Of a stretch of DNA of 63,350 bases, positions 51,746 to 61,821 are shown piece by piece. The translations under genes were made by a program, and so were the position numbers. The stretch lies in the NCBI GenBank assembly GCA_029262005.1, contig JAJDAG010000040.1, positions 1 through 63,350 of the forward strand, read 5' to 3'. Under the pieces are notes generated by a model. It did not search any database and was not told the origin of the DNA. It saw only the letters and a list, made by a program, of their open reading frames with translations. The DNA comes from Candidatus Zhuqueibacterota bacterium (GTDB taxonomy: Bacteria; Zhuqueibacterota; Zhuqueibacteria; Oceanimicrobiales; Oceanimicrobiaceae). How positions within the stretch are numbered: the first letter of the stretch is position 1; each line of letters begins with the position of its first letter.

Positions 51746-54700
51746 ATGTTTGATAAACTCATAAAGATTTCGCTGGAAAATAGGCTCATCGTTTTAGCAA
51801 CGTCTTTGCTACTGCTTGTTGGCGGCATGTTCGTTGCCTTTCTCCTGCCGGTCGATGTTTTTCCTGACTTAACCGCACCAACCGTGACCATCCTGACTGA
51901 AGCCCACGGCATGGCACCGGAGGAAGTGGAAACGCTGGTCACCTTTCCCATTGAAACGGCGGTAAACGGCGCCACCGGAGTCCGCCGGGTGCGTTCATCG
52001 AGCGCTGCAGGTATTTCCATCGTATGGGTGGAATTCGATTGGGGCACGGATATTTTTATTGCCCGGCAGATTGTTAACGAGAAATTGCAAATCGCCGAGG
52101 CCTCTCTTCCCGAGGGCATTGATCGACCTATCCTTGCACCGATTTCTTCTATTATGGGCGAAATTATGCTCATTGGCGTGAGCGTAGATTTAACGAAAGT
52201 AAGCAAGGGATATTCTATCAGCGAAATGGATTTACGCACTCTTGCCGACTGGACCATTCGGCGTCGGGTGCTTTCGGTGCCCGGCGTATCCCAGGTTGTT
52301 CCCATTGGTGGTGAAGTAAAGCAGTATCAAATTCTGGTATCACCGGAAAAGCTTGAGGCCTACGATGTTTCTCTCAACGAAGTGCTGCACGCCGCGGAAG
52401 AATCCAACACCAACTCTTCCGGGGGCGTCTACATGGATTCAGGGCAGGAGTATCTTATTCGCGGTATCGGTCGAGTACAGAGCCTGGAAGACATTGCCAA
52501 TTCGGTCGTGACGATTCGTGGCGAACTACCCGTGCTAATCCGCAATGTTGCTGTGGTAAAAGTCGGTCCGGCGATCAAATTCGGCGACGGCTCGGCAAAC
52601 GCTCAACCTGCTGTCATCATTATGGTACAGAAACAACCGAACGCGAACACACTCGACTTAACAGAGCGCATCGAAAAGACGATTGACGAAATTCAGGCGA
52701 CGCTGCCCGCGGGCGTTATCATCAATACCAAAATTTTCCGGCAGGCGGATTTCATCCGTGTGGCAATCGATAATGTGATTGAGTCTTTACGCGACGGTGC
52801 AATTTTGGTCATTATCGTCCTGTTCGTTTTTCTCGGCAACCTGCGCACAACGTTTATTTCAGCGCTGGCAATTCCGCTTTCACTCATGGTTACAATTCTT
52901 GTATTCAGAATTTTCAATATCACCATCAACACAATGACCTTGGGTGGCATGGCCATTGCCATCGGCGTGCTGGTAGACGACGCCATCATTTACGTCGAAA
53001 ATGTTTTTAGACGGTTAAAGGAAAACAGCCTTGTCCCGGCAGCGCAACAACGACCGGTTATGGACGTTATTTTCCAAGCTTCTAAGGAAATTCGCTCGCC
53101 CATGGTAAATGCCACACTCATCGTGATTATCGTTTTCGTACCGCTGTTTTTTCTAAGCGGTGTTGAGGGACGGTTGCTGCGGCCATTGGGGTATGCTTAC
53201 ATAACCTCTGTTTTTGCTTCGTTGCTGGTCGCGATTACGGTCACACCGGTTTTGTCTGCCTGGCTCCTGCCAAAGGCCCATTTCATGACAAAAGACGAAG
53301 ACAGTTGGCTGGTCACCCGCTTGAAAGCCCTTTTTCAAAAAACACTGAATTGGGTGCTGCGCTTCCCGAAACTGGTGCTGGCGGCCTCTATGGTCATGTT
53401 GATTTTGACACTCGCAGTTCTGCCATTTTTAGGCCGGGCGTTTTTACCGGAGTTTAACGAAGGTTCGCTGACGCTGAGTGTGCTGACGGTTCCCGGTACC
53501 TCTTTACAGGAATCCAACAAAATGGGCAACCTTGCTGAACAGATTTTACTTTCCCACCCGGAGGTAAAATCGACCGCCCGTCGTACTGGCCGCGCTGAAC
53601 TAGATGAGCACGCGCAAGGCGTCAACGCTGCGGAACTTGATGTCCGTTTCAAACTTGAAGGTAAGAATAAAGAAGAATTTCTTGACGAATTGCGGAGCGC
53701 GCTTTCAATTATCCCCGGCACTAACATCACCATCGGCCAGCCTATTGGCCACCGCATCGACCACATGCTTTCGGGCACCCGCGCCAACATTGCCATCAAA
53801 ATCTTTGGCCCGGATCTTTACAGATTGCGCTCGCTCGCTGAGAATGTCAGGCAGCAAATGGCAGATATTCCCGGAATGGTGGATCTGGCTACTGAACAAC
53901 AGGTGGATGTACCGCAAGTGCGCATCAAGGCCAACCGTCGGGCTATGGCAACATACGGTGTCTCGGTAGATAAGCTGGCCGAGGCCATCGACGTGGCGTT
54001 CAACGGTGAAGTGGTTTCGCAAGTTTTAGAAGGTCAACAGAGTTACGATATGGTCGTGCGCTTCAACGAACAAAACCGTGGTAATATCGAGCGCATCAGA
54101 AATGCGCTGTTTGACACACCATTGGGTGCAAAACTGCCTCTCAGCCAGTTAGCAGAGGTGGTTTATGAAAAGGGGCCAAACACCATCAGCCGTGAAAATG
54201 TGCAGAGAAAAATTGTGGTGCAGGCAAATGTTTCCGGTCGCGACTTGCGCAGCGTGATCGACGACATACAAACCCGGCTTTCTGAAAATGTCACTTTTCC
54301 GCAAGGATACTATGTTCAATATGGCGGCCAATTTGAAAGTGAGCAGGCAGCCACCAGACTGCTGACGCTGCTCAGCATTGTTTCCATCGCCGCCATTTTT
54401 TTGATTCTGTACATGGAGTTCAACGCGTTTCGTCCGGCGATTCTGATCATGGCCAACTTGCCGCTCGCGCTCATCGGCGGCATCTGGGCGGTCTTTTTTA
54501 CCGGCGGGATTATCAGCATTGCATCGCTGGTCGGTTTCATAACCCTTTTTGGCATTGCCACCCGCAACGGCATCCTGATGATTTCACATTATCAACACCT
54601 GCTTGGCCAAGGAAAATCTTTTCGGGAGGCCATCGTGCAGGGTTCGCTGGAAAGATTGAATCCGATACTGATGACCGCCCTCACTACCGGGCTGGCATTG

Positions 54701-54862
54701 ATTCCACTGGCAATGGGCGGCGGTGAACCCGGCAAGGAAATTCAAACGCCCATGGCCATCGTGATACTCGGCGGCCTGTTGACTTCAACCGCTTTGAATA
54801 TGATTGTGGTGCCGAGTTTGTTTTTTAAGTTCGGGGGAACAAAGACAATCACGAAAGAATAA
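51746..54862 (+). CDS. Heavy-metal RND permease, CzcA/CusA family
   Basis: A 1038-residue proton-driven permease. It opens LIKISLENRLIVLATSLLLL, then FLLPVDVFPDLTAPTVTILTE and the HME-type APEEVETLVTFPIETAVNG. TM4 has GVLVDDAIIYVENVFRRLKE with two adjacent Asp. The C-terminal half contains FLPEFNEGSLTLSV and GIATRNGILMISHYQHL. Sequence style and operon context (His-rich proteins, CzcC- and CzcB-like partners) indicate export of divalent or Cu/Ag ions. The exact metal is not assigned. GGAG precedes the ATG. Confidence 0.92.
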   Translation: MFDKLIKISLENRLIVLATSLLLLVGGMFVAFLLPVDVFPDLTAPTVTILTEAHGMAPEEVETLVTFPIETAVNGATGVRRVRSSSAAGISIVWVEFDWGTDIFIARQIVNEKLQIAEASLPEGIDRPILAPISSIMGEIMLIGVSVDLTKVSKGYSISEMDLRTLADWTIRRRVLSVPGVSQVVPIGGEVKQYQILVSPEKLEAYDVSLNEVLHAAEESNTNSSGGVYMDSGQEYLIRGIGRVQSLEDIANSVVTIRGELPVLIRNVAVVKVGPAIKFGDGSANAQPAVIIMVQKQPNANTLDLTERIEKTIDEIQATLPAGVIINTKIFRQADFIRVAIDNVIESLRDGAILVIIVLFVFLGNLRTTFISALAIPLSLMVTILVFRIFNITINTMTLGGMAIAIGVLVDDAIIYVENVFRRLKENSLVPAAQQRPVMDVIFQASKEIRSPMVNATLIVIIVFVPLFFLSGVEGRLLRPLGYAYITSVFASLLVAITVTPVLSAWLLPKAHFMTKDEDSWLVTRLKALFQKTLNWVLRFPKLVLAASMVMLILTLAVLPFLGRAFLPEFNEGSLTLSVLTVPGTSLQESNKMGNLAEQILLSHPEVKSTARRTGRAELDEHAQGVNAAELDVRFKLEGKNKEEFLDELRSALSIIPGTNITIGQPIGHRIDHMLSGTRANIAIKIFGPDLYRLRSLAENVRQQMADIPGMVDLATEQQVDVPQVRIKANRRAMATYGVSVDKLAEAIDVAFNGEVVSQVLEGQQSYDMVVRFNEQNRGNIERIRNALFDTPLGAKLPLSQLAEVVYEKGPNTISRENVQRKIVVQANVSGRDLRSVIDDIQTRLSENVTFPQGYYVQYGGQFESEQAATRLLTLLSIVSIAAIFLILYMEFNAFRPAILIMANLPLALIGGIWAVFFTGGIISIASLVGFITLFGIATRNGILMISHYQHLLGQGKSFREAIVQGSLERLNPILMTALTTGLALIPLAMGGGEPGKEIQTPMAIVILGGLLTSTALNMIVVPSLFFKFGGTKTITKE

Positions 54863-54902
54863 AAAAATTAACTATCCAGTTTAGTTGCTTGTAGAATTTC
54901 TC

Positions 54903-55019
54903 CTTGTTCTCGTCCTCACATTCTACGTGGGGATGCAGTTTGGGACGCTCTGCGTCTATTCGCTTTACGTGACGCAGAGCGCCCTGATGACATTCACCAC
55001 GCGGAGAGTGTGAACGACA
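54903..55019. repeat. Degenerate palindromic repeat element
   Basis: A perfect 11-bp inverted repeat, CGCTCTGCGTC (54946-54956) with GACGCAGAGCG (54971-54981), forms the core. Outside it the arms continue with weaker complementarity: a left flank with CTCGTCCTCAC and CTACGTGG, and a right flank with CCACGCGG and GTGTGAACGA. This gives a hairpin of about 115 bp. The vocabulary resembles the dispersed repeat found in many bacterial genomes that contains CACGCGGAGCGTGG and GGGACGCTCTGCGTC; that similarity is from memory. It lies in the 319-bp gap between the metal pump and the barrel gene, which holds nothing else I recognise. Confidence 0.6.
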
Positions 55020-55181
55020 TAATTACTGAACATCGCCGCGCCGAAACATGCCAAAAGCAGAGCTCTCGAAACCAACACAACCAGGATTTAACCACCATTT
55101 CGCTTGACAATCGGAGGGCAATTGGCTATCTTTTTTGTCAATATTGTTGCAAATTGGTCATGCGTAAATTGGAGTATCTGA

Positions 55182-56750
55182 GTGTTGGAAACCTCTCGAA
55201 AGGAACCTGTCGAATACCGGCCTGGTGCTTCACACCTGTTGATTTTTCTCCTTTTACTATTCATCATCTGTCTCAGTGGCAATTTATCAGCACAATCCAA
55301 CAGTCGTATTGACCGTTTGTTTGGCGGTAATATTGGGCTGAATATCAAATGGTCCGGTGGCGGCTTCAGCGGATTCGGCGCACGCTCTGATGCTATGGGG
55401 GGAAGCATTAGCACGCTTTTTTCCGACGCGCAATCCATTTCAAACAACCCGGCCGGGCTTGGTTTTGCTCGTGGTCTTTCCTTCGCATTAGATTGGTCAC
55501 CGCCATTAATAATTGATCCGGCAGGCCTGACAAAAAAATTGGGTGGCGTGGATATTCAGGAGCGTATCAACGATTCCTTGCACGAGACTGCACGGAACAA
55601 TTCAACTGACGGCTTTGAGCATCCGGGCACGGTTGAAGAGGCGGCATTTCAAAGTAATCTCAACATGGTTGGCGGTTTAAAAGGCGCTGCACTTGTGTAT
55701 GGAAATCCTGTCTTTGCCATGGCTGCTGCATTTCACCAACCATTTCGTATCGAGACGCAAATAGCCACTTCCGGCATGGAGTTTCTTGCTGCGGCACTCG
55801 ATAGCAGAGGCAGTGAAACCCAGCGAATTTTCGGCACGGTTAATAGCAATTTTAACCTTAACCTGACCATGGAAAACTCCACCATTGCTGCGGCCACCCG
55901 ACTTCTGCCCAATCTCGCCATTGGTCTGGCTTACGATAACATGAGCGCTGAAATGAATTTTGAAGGCACACTCTTGCCTGAAGGTATTATTTCCAGTGCT
56001 GGTGGCGACACGCGCGCATTCAATGATCCGGCGCGAGTACAGTACGACAGTTTGTTCGCGGTCATGCGTGGCGACTGGCAAGGCAATGCCTTTCGTTTGC
56101 GCGGTGGCGTCGGCTACCACCCCATGCGCAAAATAAGCCTGGACGCAACCTTTGCCATGCCGCTTAGCATTGGTGTGTCCGGACCATTCTCAATGGTACA
56201 CAACAACATTCGGGCTCTGGATCTTGGTGCCGGTGCAGACGAGGAAGTTTTTGATGTGGACAAGCTGGTCGAGGATAATTTGACTCAGACAGAGAAGAAA
56301 GTGACGGCTGTACAAAACATGAATCTTGAGCTGCCCGGGTCGCTTGCTCTGGGCTTTTCCGCACGCTGGTCTAATTATGTGGCATCTGCTGTATACACCA
56401 AATATTTCGATCATCTTGGTTACCGGCTTTCATACCAGCAGTTCGACAGTCTTGGCGTGGAACTAAAAAATGGAGAGACACATCAGGGAGTGGATTTTCA
56501 ACATGCACTCCGCCTCGGCTTTGGCGTTCGACCGTTTATGCTCGGAGTCGGCGCACTGATGGTTGAAACTTTTGATGAAAAAACAACAAATGGCGAGATA
56601 GATAGCGATGTTTCTGAGCGGCAGCAGTTGCTTGTCCCTTTTCTTTCTCTGGGAGGCGGTCTCAAATTTAGTTCTCATTTCAGTGTTGATTATGTTTTGA
56701 GTCTTTATAATTCTTCATTTTTTAGAATTACCACCACTTATCGACCCTAA
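55182..56750 (+). CDS. PorV/FadL-like outer-membrane beta-barrel protein
   Basis: A 522-residue protein. GGAG precedes the GTG start. A signal segment (LLIFLLLLFIICLSGNLSAQ) leads to GFGARSDAMGGSISTLFSD and ISNNPAGLGFARG, the hallmark of PorV/UPF0164/FadL-type barrels. The remainder alternates short hydrophobic strands and polar turns and ends with an aromatic residue near the C-terminus (ITTYRP). PorV acts in type IX secretion as a shuttle for proteins with C-terminal sorting domains, while FadL moves fatty acids. The next gene, 18 bp away, encodes a giant surface protein with such a domain, which favours the PorV-like reading. This is inference. Confidence 0.7.
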   Translation: MLETSRKEPVEYRPGASHLLIFLLLLFIICLSGNLSAQSNSRIDRLFGGNIGLNIKWSGGGFSGFGARSDAMGGSISTLFSDAQSISNNPAGLGFARGLSFALDWSPPLIIDPAGLTKKLGGVDIQERINDSLHETARNNSTDGFEHPGTVEEAAFQSNLNMVGGLKGAALVYGNPVFAMAAAFHQPFRIETQIATSGMEFLAAALDSRGSETQRIFGTVNSNFNLNLTMENSTIAAATRLLPNLAIGLAYDNMSAEMNFEGTLLPEGIISSAGGDTRAFNDPARVQYDSLFAVMRGDWQGNAFRLRGGVGYHPMRKISLDATFAMPLSIGVSGPFSMVHNNIRALDLGAGADEEVFDVDKLVEDNLTQTEKKVTAVQNMNLELPGSLALGFSARWSNYVASAVYTKYFDHLGYRLSYQQFDSLGVELKNGETHQGVDFQHALRLGFGVRPFMLGVGALMVETFDEKTTNGEIDSDVSERQQLLVPFLSLGGGLKFSSHFSVDYVLSLYNSSFFRITTTYRP

Positions 56751-56768
56751 TTCTGGCCAATATCACAC

Positions 56769-59700
56769 ATGACCTGCAGACGCGTGAATGATACCTGGTT
56801 GCGCTGTGTATTTTTCGCAACCATAATTTTATTTTTCCTTCCTGCCCTGGTTTTTGCACAAGGGCAAACCTATTTTCGGTTTAATGAGAAGGCAGAAGTC
56901 AACTCTGGTCTGGTGCACTTACCACGCAACCAGAAAGCAGATATTGTTTTAACGAGCGTGCCTCAAGGCCTGTTTCTGGAAGGCGACAACAAAAAAAACC
57001 GTTTTGTGAGTTGGCAACCAACGGATTTACGTTGTGTACTTCGCTATGACACGGCGCCCGGCAACCGCGATGTACAAAATAATTACCCCCATTCATTTGG
57101 CGCGACTGGCAGGGGTTCACTGCGTGTAAATGCCGGGGATGAGGCGCTAAGTGCAGGCGTTTACTACTGCATTCTCGTGGCTGAAAATGATCCTGCTTTA
57201 ACTTCCATCGAATTCAGAATTATTGTGCAGTCCAATGCCAGCGCAATTCCGGTGAGTCCATTGGGCACGGTTAGTCTGCAACAGGGAGCCCCCTTATTCA
57301 GGTGGGATCCGGTTGAGGGCGTTCCATACTATTTTGTTTTATTGTCTGAAGGGCCTGTTGCAATTGAGCGTGACTCTGCCGGAGAAATCGTCGGACTTTC
57401 AGGGCTCAATCTGATTTGGCAGGTTATAACCTCTGAGACTTTTCTGAGATATGGCGAACCCGACCCTGCCGGCAATTTTGTGAACATAAGCGTGCCCCCC
57501 TTGTTGCCGGACATTGAATACAATTGGGTTGTGCTAAACAGTTATGGTCCAAATCCAAATCTGGTTAGCAGTGATGTTGCGCCGATTGCGCCTTCTTTTT
57601 TTGAAGTAACTCGACCAACGCTGGCACAGAAACCATTCCCGATTCTTCCTGCTGAAAATGCTTCTCTCAATGGCATTGACATCAATTTTGAATGGACGCC
57701 GGTAACCGGGGTTTCACGCTACCGTTTTTTTCTTTTTCAAAGAGCCGAATTTCAGGGCAATACCGTGCAGTTTGTTGTGTGGAGCCAGACCACGGGCGAC
57801 ACAAAAATCCGGCTTGATACACGAAGTTTGCTTGTGAACTCCAGTTACGGTTGGCGTGTGGTTGCTGAGAATGACGGCCGCATATCTGCCAGCGATTTGA
57901 GCAAGTTCACTTACGATGGGACCTCCGGCTGGGCCAGCTTTACAGCCATTTCTTCCGAGGGATTGCAGAAGAGAGTAATTATCGACATTCGCAATGAAGT
58001 GGGCGGTTCCATTCTCCTGCCCGCTGTGACCGATACGTTCGGCGTGTTGCAAGACCTGCCGCTGATTGCAGGTAATTATCGATACACAGCTTCAAAGGTC
58101 GGCTTTGAAACAACATCGCCGGCGACTTTTACTGTGCGACCTGGTCAGACAACTTTTCTAACATTTGAGATGAAACGCGGTGCTTCTACCATATCCGGGC
58201 GTGTGGTTGATGATGATGGTAGAGGCATCTTTAACGCAACTGTCGAAGCAAACTCAGGCGCAACTTCGCATAAGTTGAACACTGACGAAAATGGTTATTT
58301 TACTTTTTCACTTGTACCGGGGAACTGGTCGTTGCGGGCCTGGAAACGCGATTTTGCGGCTACAGATTTTTCCCCTGTTTTGCTTGGTAGCGGTGAAGAT
58401 ATAGATGCCGGAGAATTCAAACTCATCGCTGCGAGCAACAGCGTAACCGGACAGGTTTTATTTGCAGAAGACAGCCGACCGCTACAAGGCGCACTTATCC
58501 GGGCGGACAACGGCGCCATTGTTTTTGAAGCGACCACCGGAAATCAGGGCGGTTTCCGTTTCAATCTCGGTCCCGGAAATTGGACAATTTCATTGGACGC
58601 GCGAGGTTATTTTGCTTCGCCTGCGGCATTTTCATTTGAATTGACCAGCAACTCGCAGGTGTCAGCTTCTTTTCAACTTTTTGACGGTGCGCTGGTTTAT
58701 GGGATGGTGAGTTTTTTAGACATTCCAATGGGCAATGTGCTGCTGAAGGCGTTTGCAAAGGACACCGGCAAGCTCATTCAGAGCGCTTTCACCACAGTGC
58801 AGGGCAGATATGCCATCGGACTGCCTGCGGGAAACTACGAACTGGTGGTTGCGCGTGAAAATTTTCAGACAGCGCGCAGGCAGTTATCTGTTCTGACCGG
58901 AGAAACAAAAGTAGAAGATTTTGTATTGACTGAATCCGGGTTGGTTGCAGGCAAAGTCATTAGTCTCGACACCGGGCAGCCTGCTGCAGGCGCGACAGTA
59001 TTTGCTGTTGAAGACACAACTTTGCGAACGCTTGCTGATGCCAATGGCAGATATGTGCTGAGTTTGCCTCCGGATATCCTTTTTCAAATCGATGCGAGTT
59101 TGCCCGGTTTTACCAGCAATGGCCCGATTCCTGTGGTTAGTACTGCCGGTCAGACTTTGGGCGGCCAGGATTTTTTTCTACAGGCGCTTTCCGGCATCAT
59201 TCGAGGTCGGGTGACCGATGGTTTTGCGCCGCTGTCCGGGGCAACGGTGGTTATCCAGGCGCTGGAGTTGGCGCATGTAACCGACGAAGAGGGCCGCTTC
59301 GAGTTTGAAGTGGCACCGGGTGACTATTTAATCGAAATTGAAATGGTCTGTCATTTATCCGGCTCCAGATTTGTTCATCTGGTTGCAGGTAACAACTTTG
59401 ATCTTGAAATAGCCCTGGTACCGCTGCGCAGTGACATCACCGGCCGTGTTTTTGACGGTAGTGGAGCGCCCATTGCCGGTGCTGAAGTGACTGCGACCGG
59501 CGACACGGTTTTTTCAACCTTCTCTGATGTGAGCGGCATTTACAAGCTCTGTCTGGATCGCGGTATTTTCAGAGTCGCGGCTAACAAGGCCGGCTATTTT
59601 CGTGCTGACACAACCGTTGTTGTGAATGAAGGCGATTTGCACGATGGCGTGAATTTTATCCTGCAGGAAAGTTTTGCCGTGGTGGATGGCATGGTGCAAG

Positions 59701-61691
59701 ACACTTCCGGTGCGCCGGTTGCTTTGGTTTTGGTGCAACTTGAAAATGAAACGCAGTCCATTGCTGCCACGAGCAACGATGATGGTCGGTATCGCATTAC
59801 CGGCATTATTCCGGGTGAAACACGCGTTCGAGCTGTTCAAAACGGCCTATATGGCAGCCGCAAAATCGTGTTTTTGGGTGAACTTGAGCAGGCCACAGTT
59901 GATCTGACTTTGTACCCGTCAGACGGCCGGATTGGTGGCCGGGCGCTAGACTCCGTTGACAGCACGGGCATCGCTGCTGTCAAAATATCGGCGCAATTTG
60001 CCATTGAACCTGAGACCTCTTTCGAGACTGAAACAGATATTCAAGGTCACTATTCTCTGGATAATTTGCCGGTGGTGCCCAACGCTTCCTATCAGATTTT
60101 TGCGTTTAAAGAAGACTATTCTTCGCCATCTCCGGCAGTGAGTATTCCGGCGACTGCGGCCAGTGTCAATTTTTATCTGATTAGAAAAACAGGCTTGATT
60201 TCCGGAAGGATTCGGGATATCGATACGGCCGCACCCATTGCTAACGCCAGAATAGAAGCTTCCAATCGCAGTGGCAGCCGCAGTATTACTTTCAGTGATT
60301 CGGCCGGGGCATTCACACTTCTAAACCTCGTACCCTCAAATTTTTATGATCTTTCCATTGCAATTGCCGGCTACTTTCCCGTAGTGCAAGCCAATATCCC
60401 TGCCGGCGAGCGCAGTGTATCGCTCAATCTTTTGCGTAAATATGGATTTGTACAGGGAAAGCTCACGGATTTTAGTAGCGGAAAACCGCTTGTAGAAATC
60501 AAGGTCATAGCAACGCCACTCGGCTTGACCGGTCGTTTTGTTGAAACCCTGACAAATGCCAACGGTAATTATTTGCTGCGGCTTGCTCCTGATTTTTACA
60601 AAATAGAGCCTTCGTTGTCACACCACCGAAATGAACCTGCCTTCAGACAAAACGAAGTCGCGGAACTAGACACATCCTATCAATTTGATTTTGCCCTGGA
60701 GCCACAGACCGTGGAAACCATCATAATTCAGCGGGCAGACCGTACTGAAAGCCCGACAATATCCAATGCCAGGCAACATCGTTATATTGTCAGTGCTCTG
60801 GATGGGCAAAACCGGCCGGTGAATATAGGTGAGCCAACTTGGAGCTTAAACGTATCCCAGCGTGCAGCCAGAATTGATCCTTCCGGCCTTTTGGTGCTGG
60901 ATAACACTTATTTTGGCGACCTGACAATTCAAGCACGGGACCATGAAACCGGTGCTTTGGGTAAACTCGATGTGCAGGTTTTTGCCCGCATCGATTCAAC
61001 CTCTGCGCTGACCCTATTTGATGACCGCGGGCTGCAGATCGAGATTCCGCGCAATTCTGTGGTGTCGCGAAAAAATTTGTTGGTGTCCAAGACAACACTG
61101 GCACCTGCCAAAAAGAACCGTGCACGGTTTTTTACAACGGATTTTTCCTTCACAATTAAACCTGTCGGCCTTCTTTTTGAAAAGCAGGCCAAGCTGATTT
61201 TGCAGCCCCCGGAAAACACCACTGGCCAGAAGCGTTTTGCTGCGCGCTGGAATGCCGTCACCAGCGAGTGGGATCCGCAGGGAACAACCGACCGGGGCAG
61301 CACGCTTGAAGCAACCATTGACCAAACCGGAGAATATGTTGCGTTGGCCATTTCAAAACAGCTGGCCATTGAACGCGTCACTTTGCTGCCAAACCCCTTT
61401 TCACCGTATGTTGAAACAAACGGGATGCCGGGTCTGAATATTCAATTCGATCTTTCTTCCAGCGCAGCTCCGAATCCGCTTCTTACTGTTAAAATCTACA
61501 ACCTTGAGGGCAACCTCGTTCGTTTGCTGCATGATCAGACACCCGTTCCCCGCGGCAAAACCAGTATTAATTGGGATGGCCGGGCTGACAACGGCGCCCT
61601 CGCTCGCAACGGTCGATATTTGCTGCGGGTTGTTGCTGAGGATCCTACCGGCAAGAAGGAAAACATGAAATCGGTAGTGCTGATTAAATAG
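56769..61691 (+). CDS. Giant surface protein with CarboxypepD_reg-like repeats and FlgD-Ig/type-A-like C-terminus
   Basis: A 1640-residue secreted protein. A signal peptide ends near VFAQ (about 31). Two fibronectin-like regions follow (about 155-390, with PLFRWDPVEG and DINFEWTPVTG). Then come about ten carboxypeptidase-regulatory-like repeats of 80-90 residues (about 470-1310), each with the pattern G-V-D-x-G-x-P-I-A-G-A and D-x-x-G-x-Y/F. An Ig-like region, a region with DDRGLQIEIPRNSV, and a C-terminal domain NPFSP...VKIYNLEGNLVRLL...WDGRADNG...GRYLLRV ending VVLIK complete it. This end matches FlgD-Ig and type-A sorting-domain proteins of FCB bacteria. It is probably exported and surface-held, perhaps binding glycans or protecting the cell surface. 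It shares an operon with the barrel gene. Confidence 0.85.
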   Translation: MTCRRVNDTWLRCVFFATIILFFLPALVFAQGQTYFRFNEKAEVNSGLVHLPRNQKADIVLTSVPQGLFLEGDNKKNRFVSWQPTDLRCVLRYDTAPGNRDVQNNYPHSFGATGRGSLRVNAGDEALSAGVYYCILVAENDPALTSIEFRIIVQSNASAIPVSPLGTVSLQQGAPLFRWDPVEGVPYYFVLLSEGPVAIERDSAGEIVGLSGLNLIWQVITSETFLRYGEPDPAGNFVNISVPPLLPDIEYNWVVLNSYGPNPNLVSSDVAPIAPSFFEVTRPTLAQKPFPILPAENASLNGIDINFEWTPVTGVSRYRFFLFQRAEFQGNTVQFVVWSQTTGDTKIRLDTRSLLVNSSYGWRVVAENDGRISASDLSKFTYDGTSGWASFTAISSEGLQKRVIIDIRNEVGGSILLPAVTDTFGVLQDLPLIAGNYRYTASKVGFETTSPATFTVRPGQTTFLTFEMKRGASTISGRVVDDDGRGIFNATVEANSGATSHKLNTDENGYFTFSLVPGNWSLRAWKRDFAATDFSPVLLGSGEDIDAGEFKLIAASNSVTGQVLFAEDSRPLQGALIRADNGAIVFEATTGNQGGFRFNLGPGNWTISLDARGYFASPAAFSFELTSNSQVSASFQLFDGALVYGMVSFLDIPMGNVLLKAFAKDTGKLIQSAFTTVQGRYAIGLPAGNYELVVARENFQTARRQLSVLTGETKVEDFVLTESGLVAGKVISLDTGQPAAGATVFAVEDTTLRTLADANGRYVLSLPPDILFQIDASLPGFTSNGPIPVVSTAGQTLGGQDFFLQALSGIIRGRVTDGFAPLSGATVVIQALELAHVTDEEGRFEFEVAPGDYLIEIEMVCHLSGSRFVHLVAGNNFDLEIALVPLRSDITGRVFDGSGAPIAGAEVTATGDTVFSTFSDVSGIYKLCLDRGIFRVAANKAGYFRADTTVVVNEGDLHDGVNFILQESFAVVDGMVQDTSGAPVALVLVQLENETQSIAATSNDDGRYRITGIIPGETRVRAVQNGLYGSRKIVFLGELEQATVDLTLYPSDGRIGGRALDSVDSTGIAAVKISAQFAIEPETSFETETDIQGHYSLDNLPVVPNASYQIFAFKEDYSSPSPAVSIPATAASVNFYLIRKTGLISGRIRDIDTAAPIANARIEASNRSGSRSITFSDSAGAFTLLNLVPSNFYDLSIAIAGYFPVVQANIPAGERSVSLNLLRKYGFVQGKLTDFSSGKPLVEIKVIATPLGLTGRFVETLTNANGNYLLRLAPDFYKIEPSLSHHRNEPAFRQNEVAELDTSYQFDFALEPQTVETIIIQRADRTESPTISNARQHRYIVSALDGQNRPVNIGEPTWSLNVSQRAARIDPSGLLVLDNTYFGDLTIQARDHETGALGKLDVQVFARIDSTSALTLFDDRGLQIEIPRNSVVSRKNLLVSKTTLAPAKKNRARFFTTDFSFTIKPVGLLFEKQAKLILQPPENTTGQKRFAARWNAVTSEWDPQGTTDRGSTLEATIDQTGEYVALAISKQLAIERVTLLPNPFSPYVETNGMPGLNIQFDLSSSAAPNPLLTVKIYNLEGNLVRLLHDQTPVPRGKTSINWDGRADNGALARNGRYLLRVVAEDPTGKKENMKSVVLIK

Positions 61692-61821
61692 CCGAGCCAC
61701 TTCAGGCATGAGAAGCGTCGGAAAGCAAGACCTTAGTTTTGCTTTAGTTTAAAGAAAATCGCAATGCGAAAACGTTGCATTCCAAAAATGATTTTATATT
61801 TATTCAACCCAGGGAAACAGC

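Noticed and set aside
51601-52305. 234-codon open frame antisense to the metal RND permease
   Set aside because: It is rich in Ser, Thr, Pro and Ile repeats produced by the opposite strand of a membrane protein gene.
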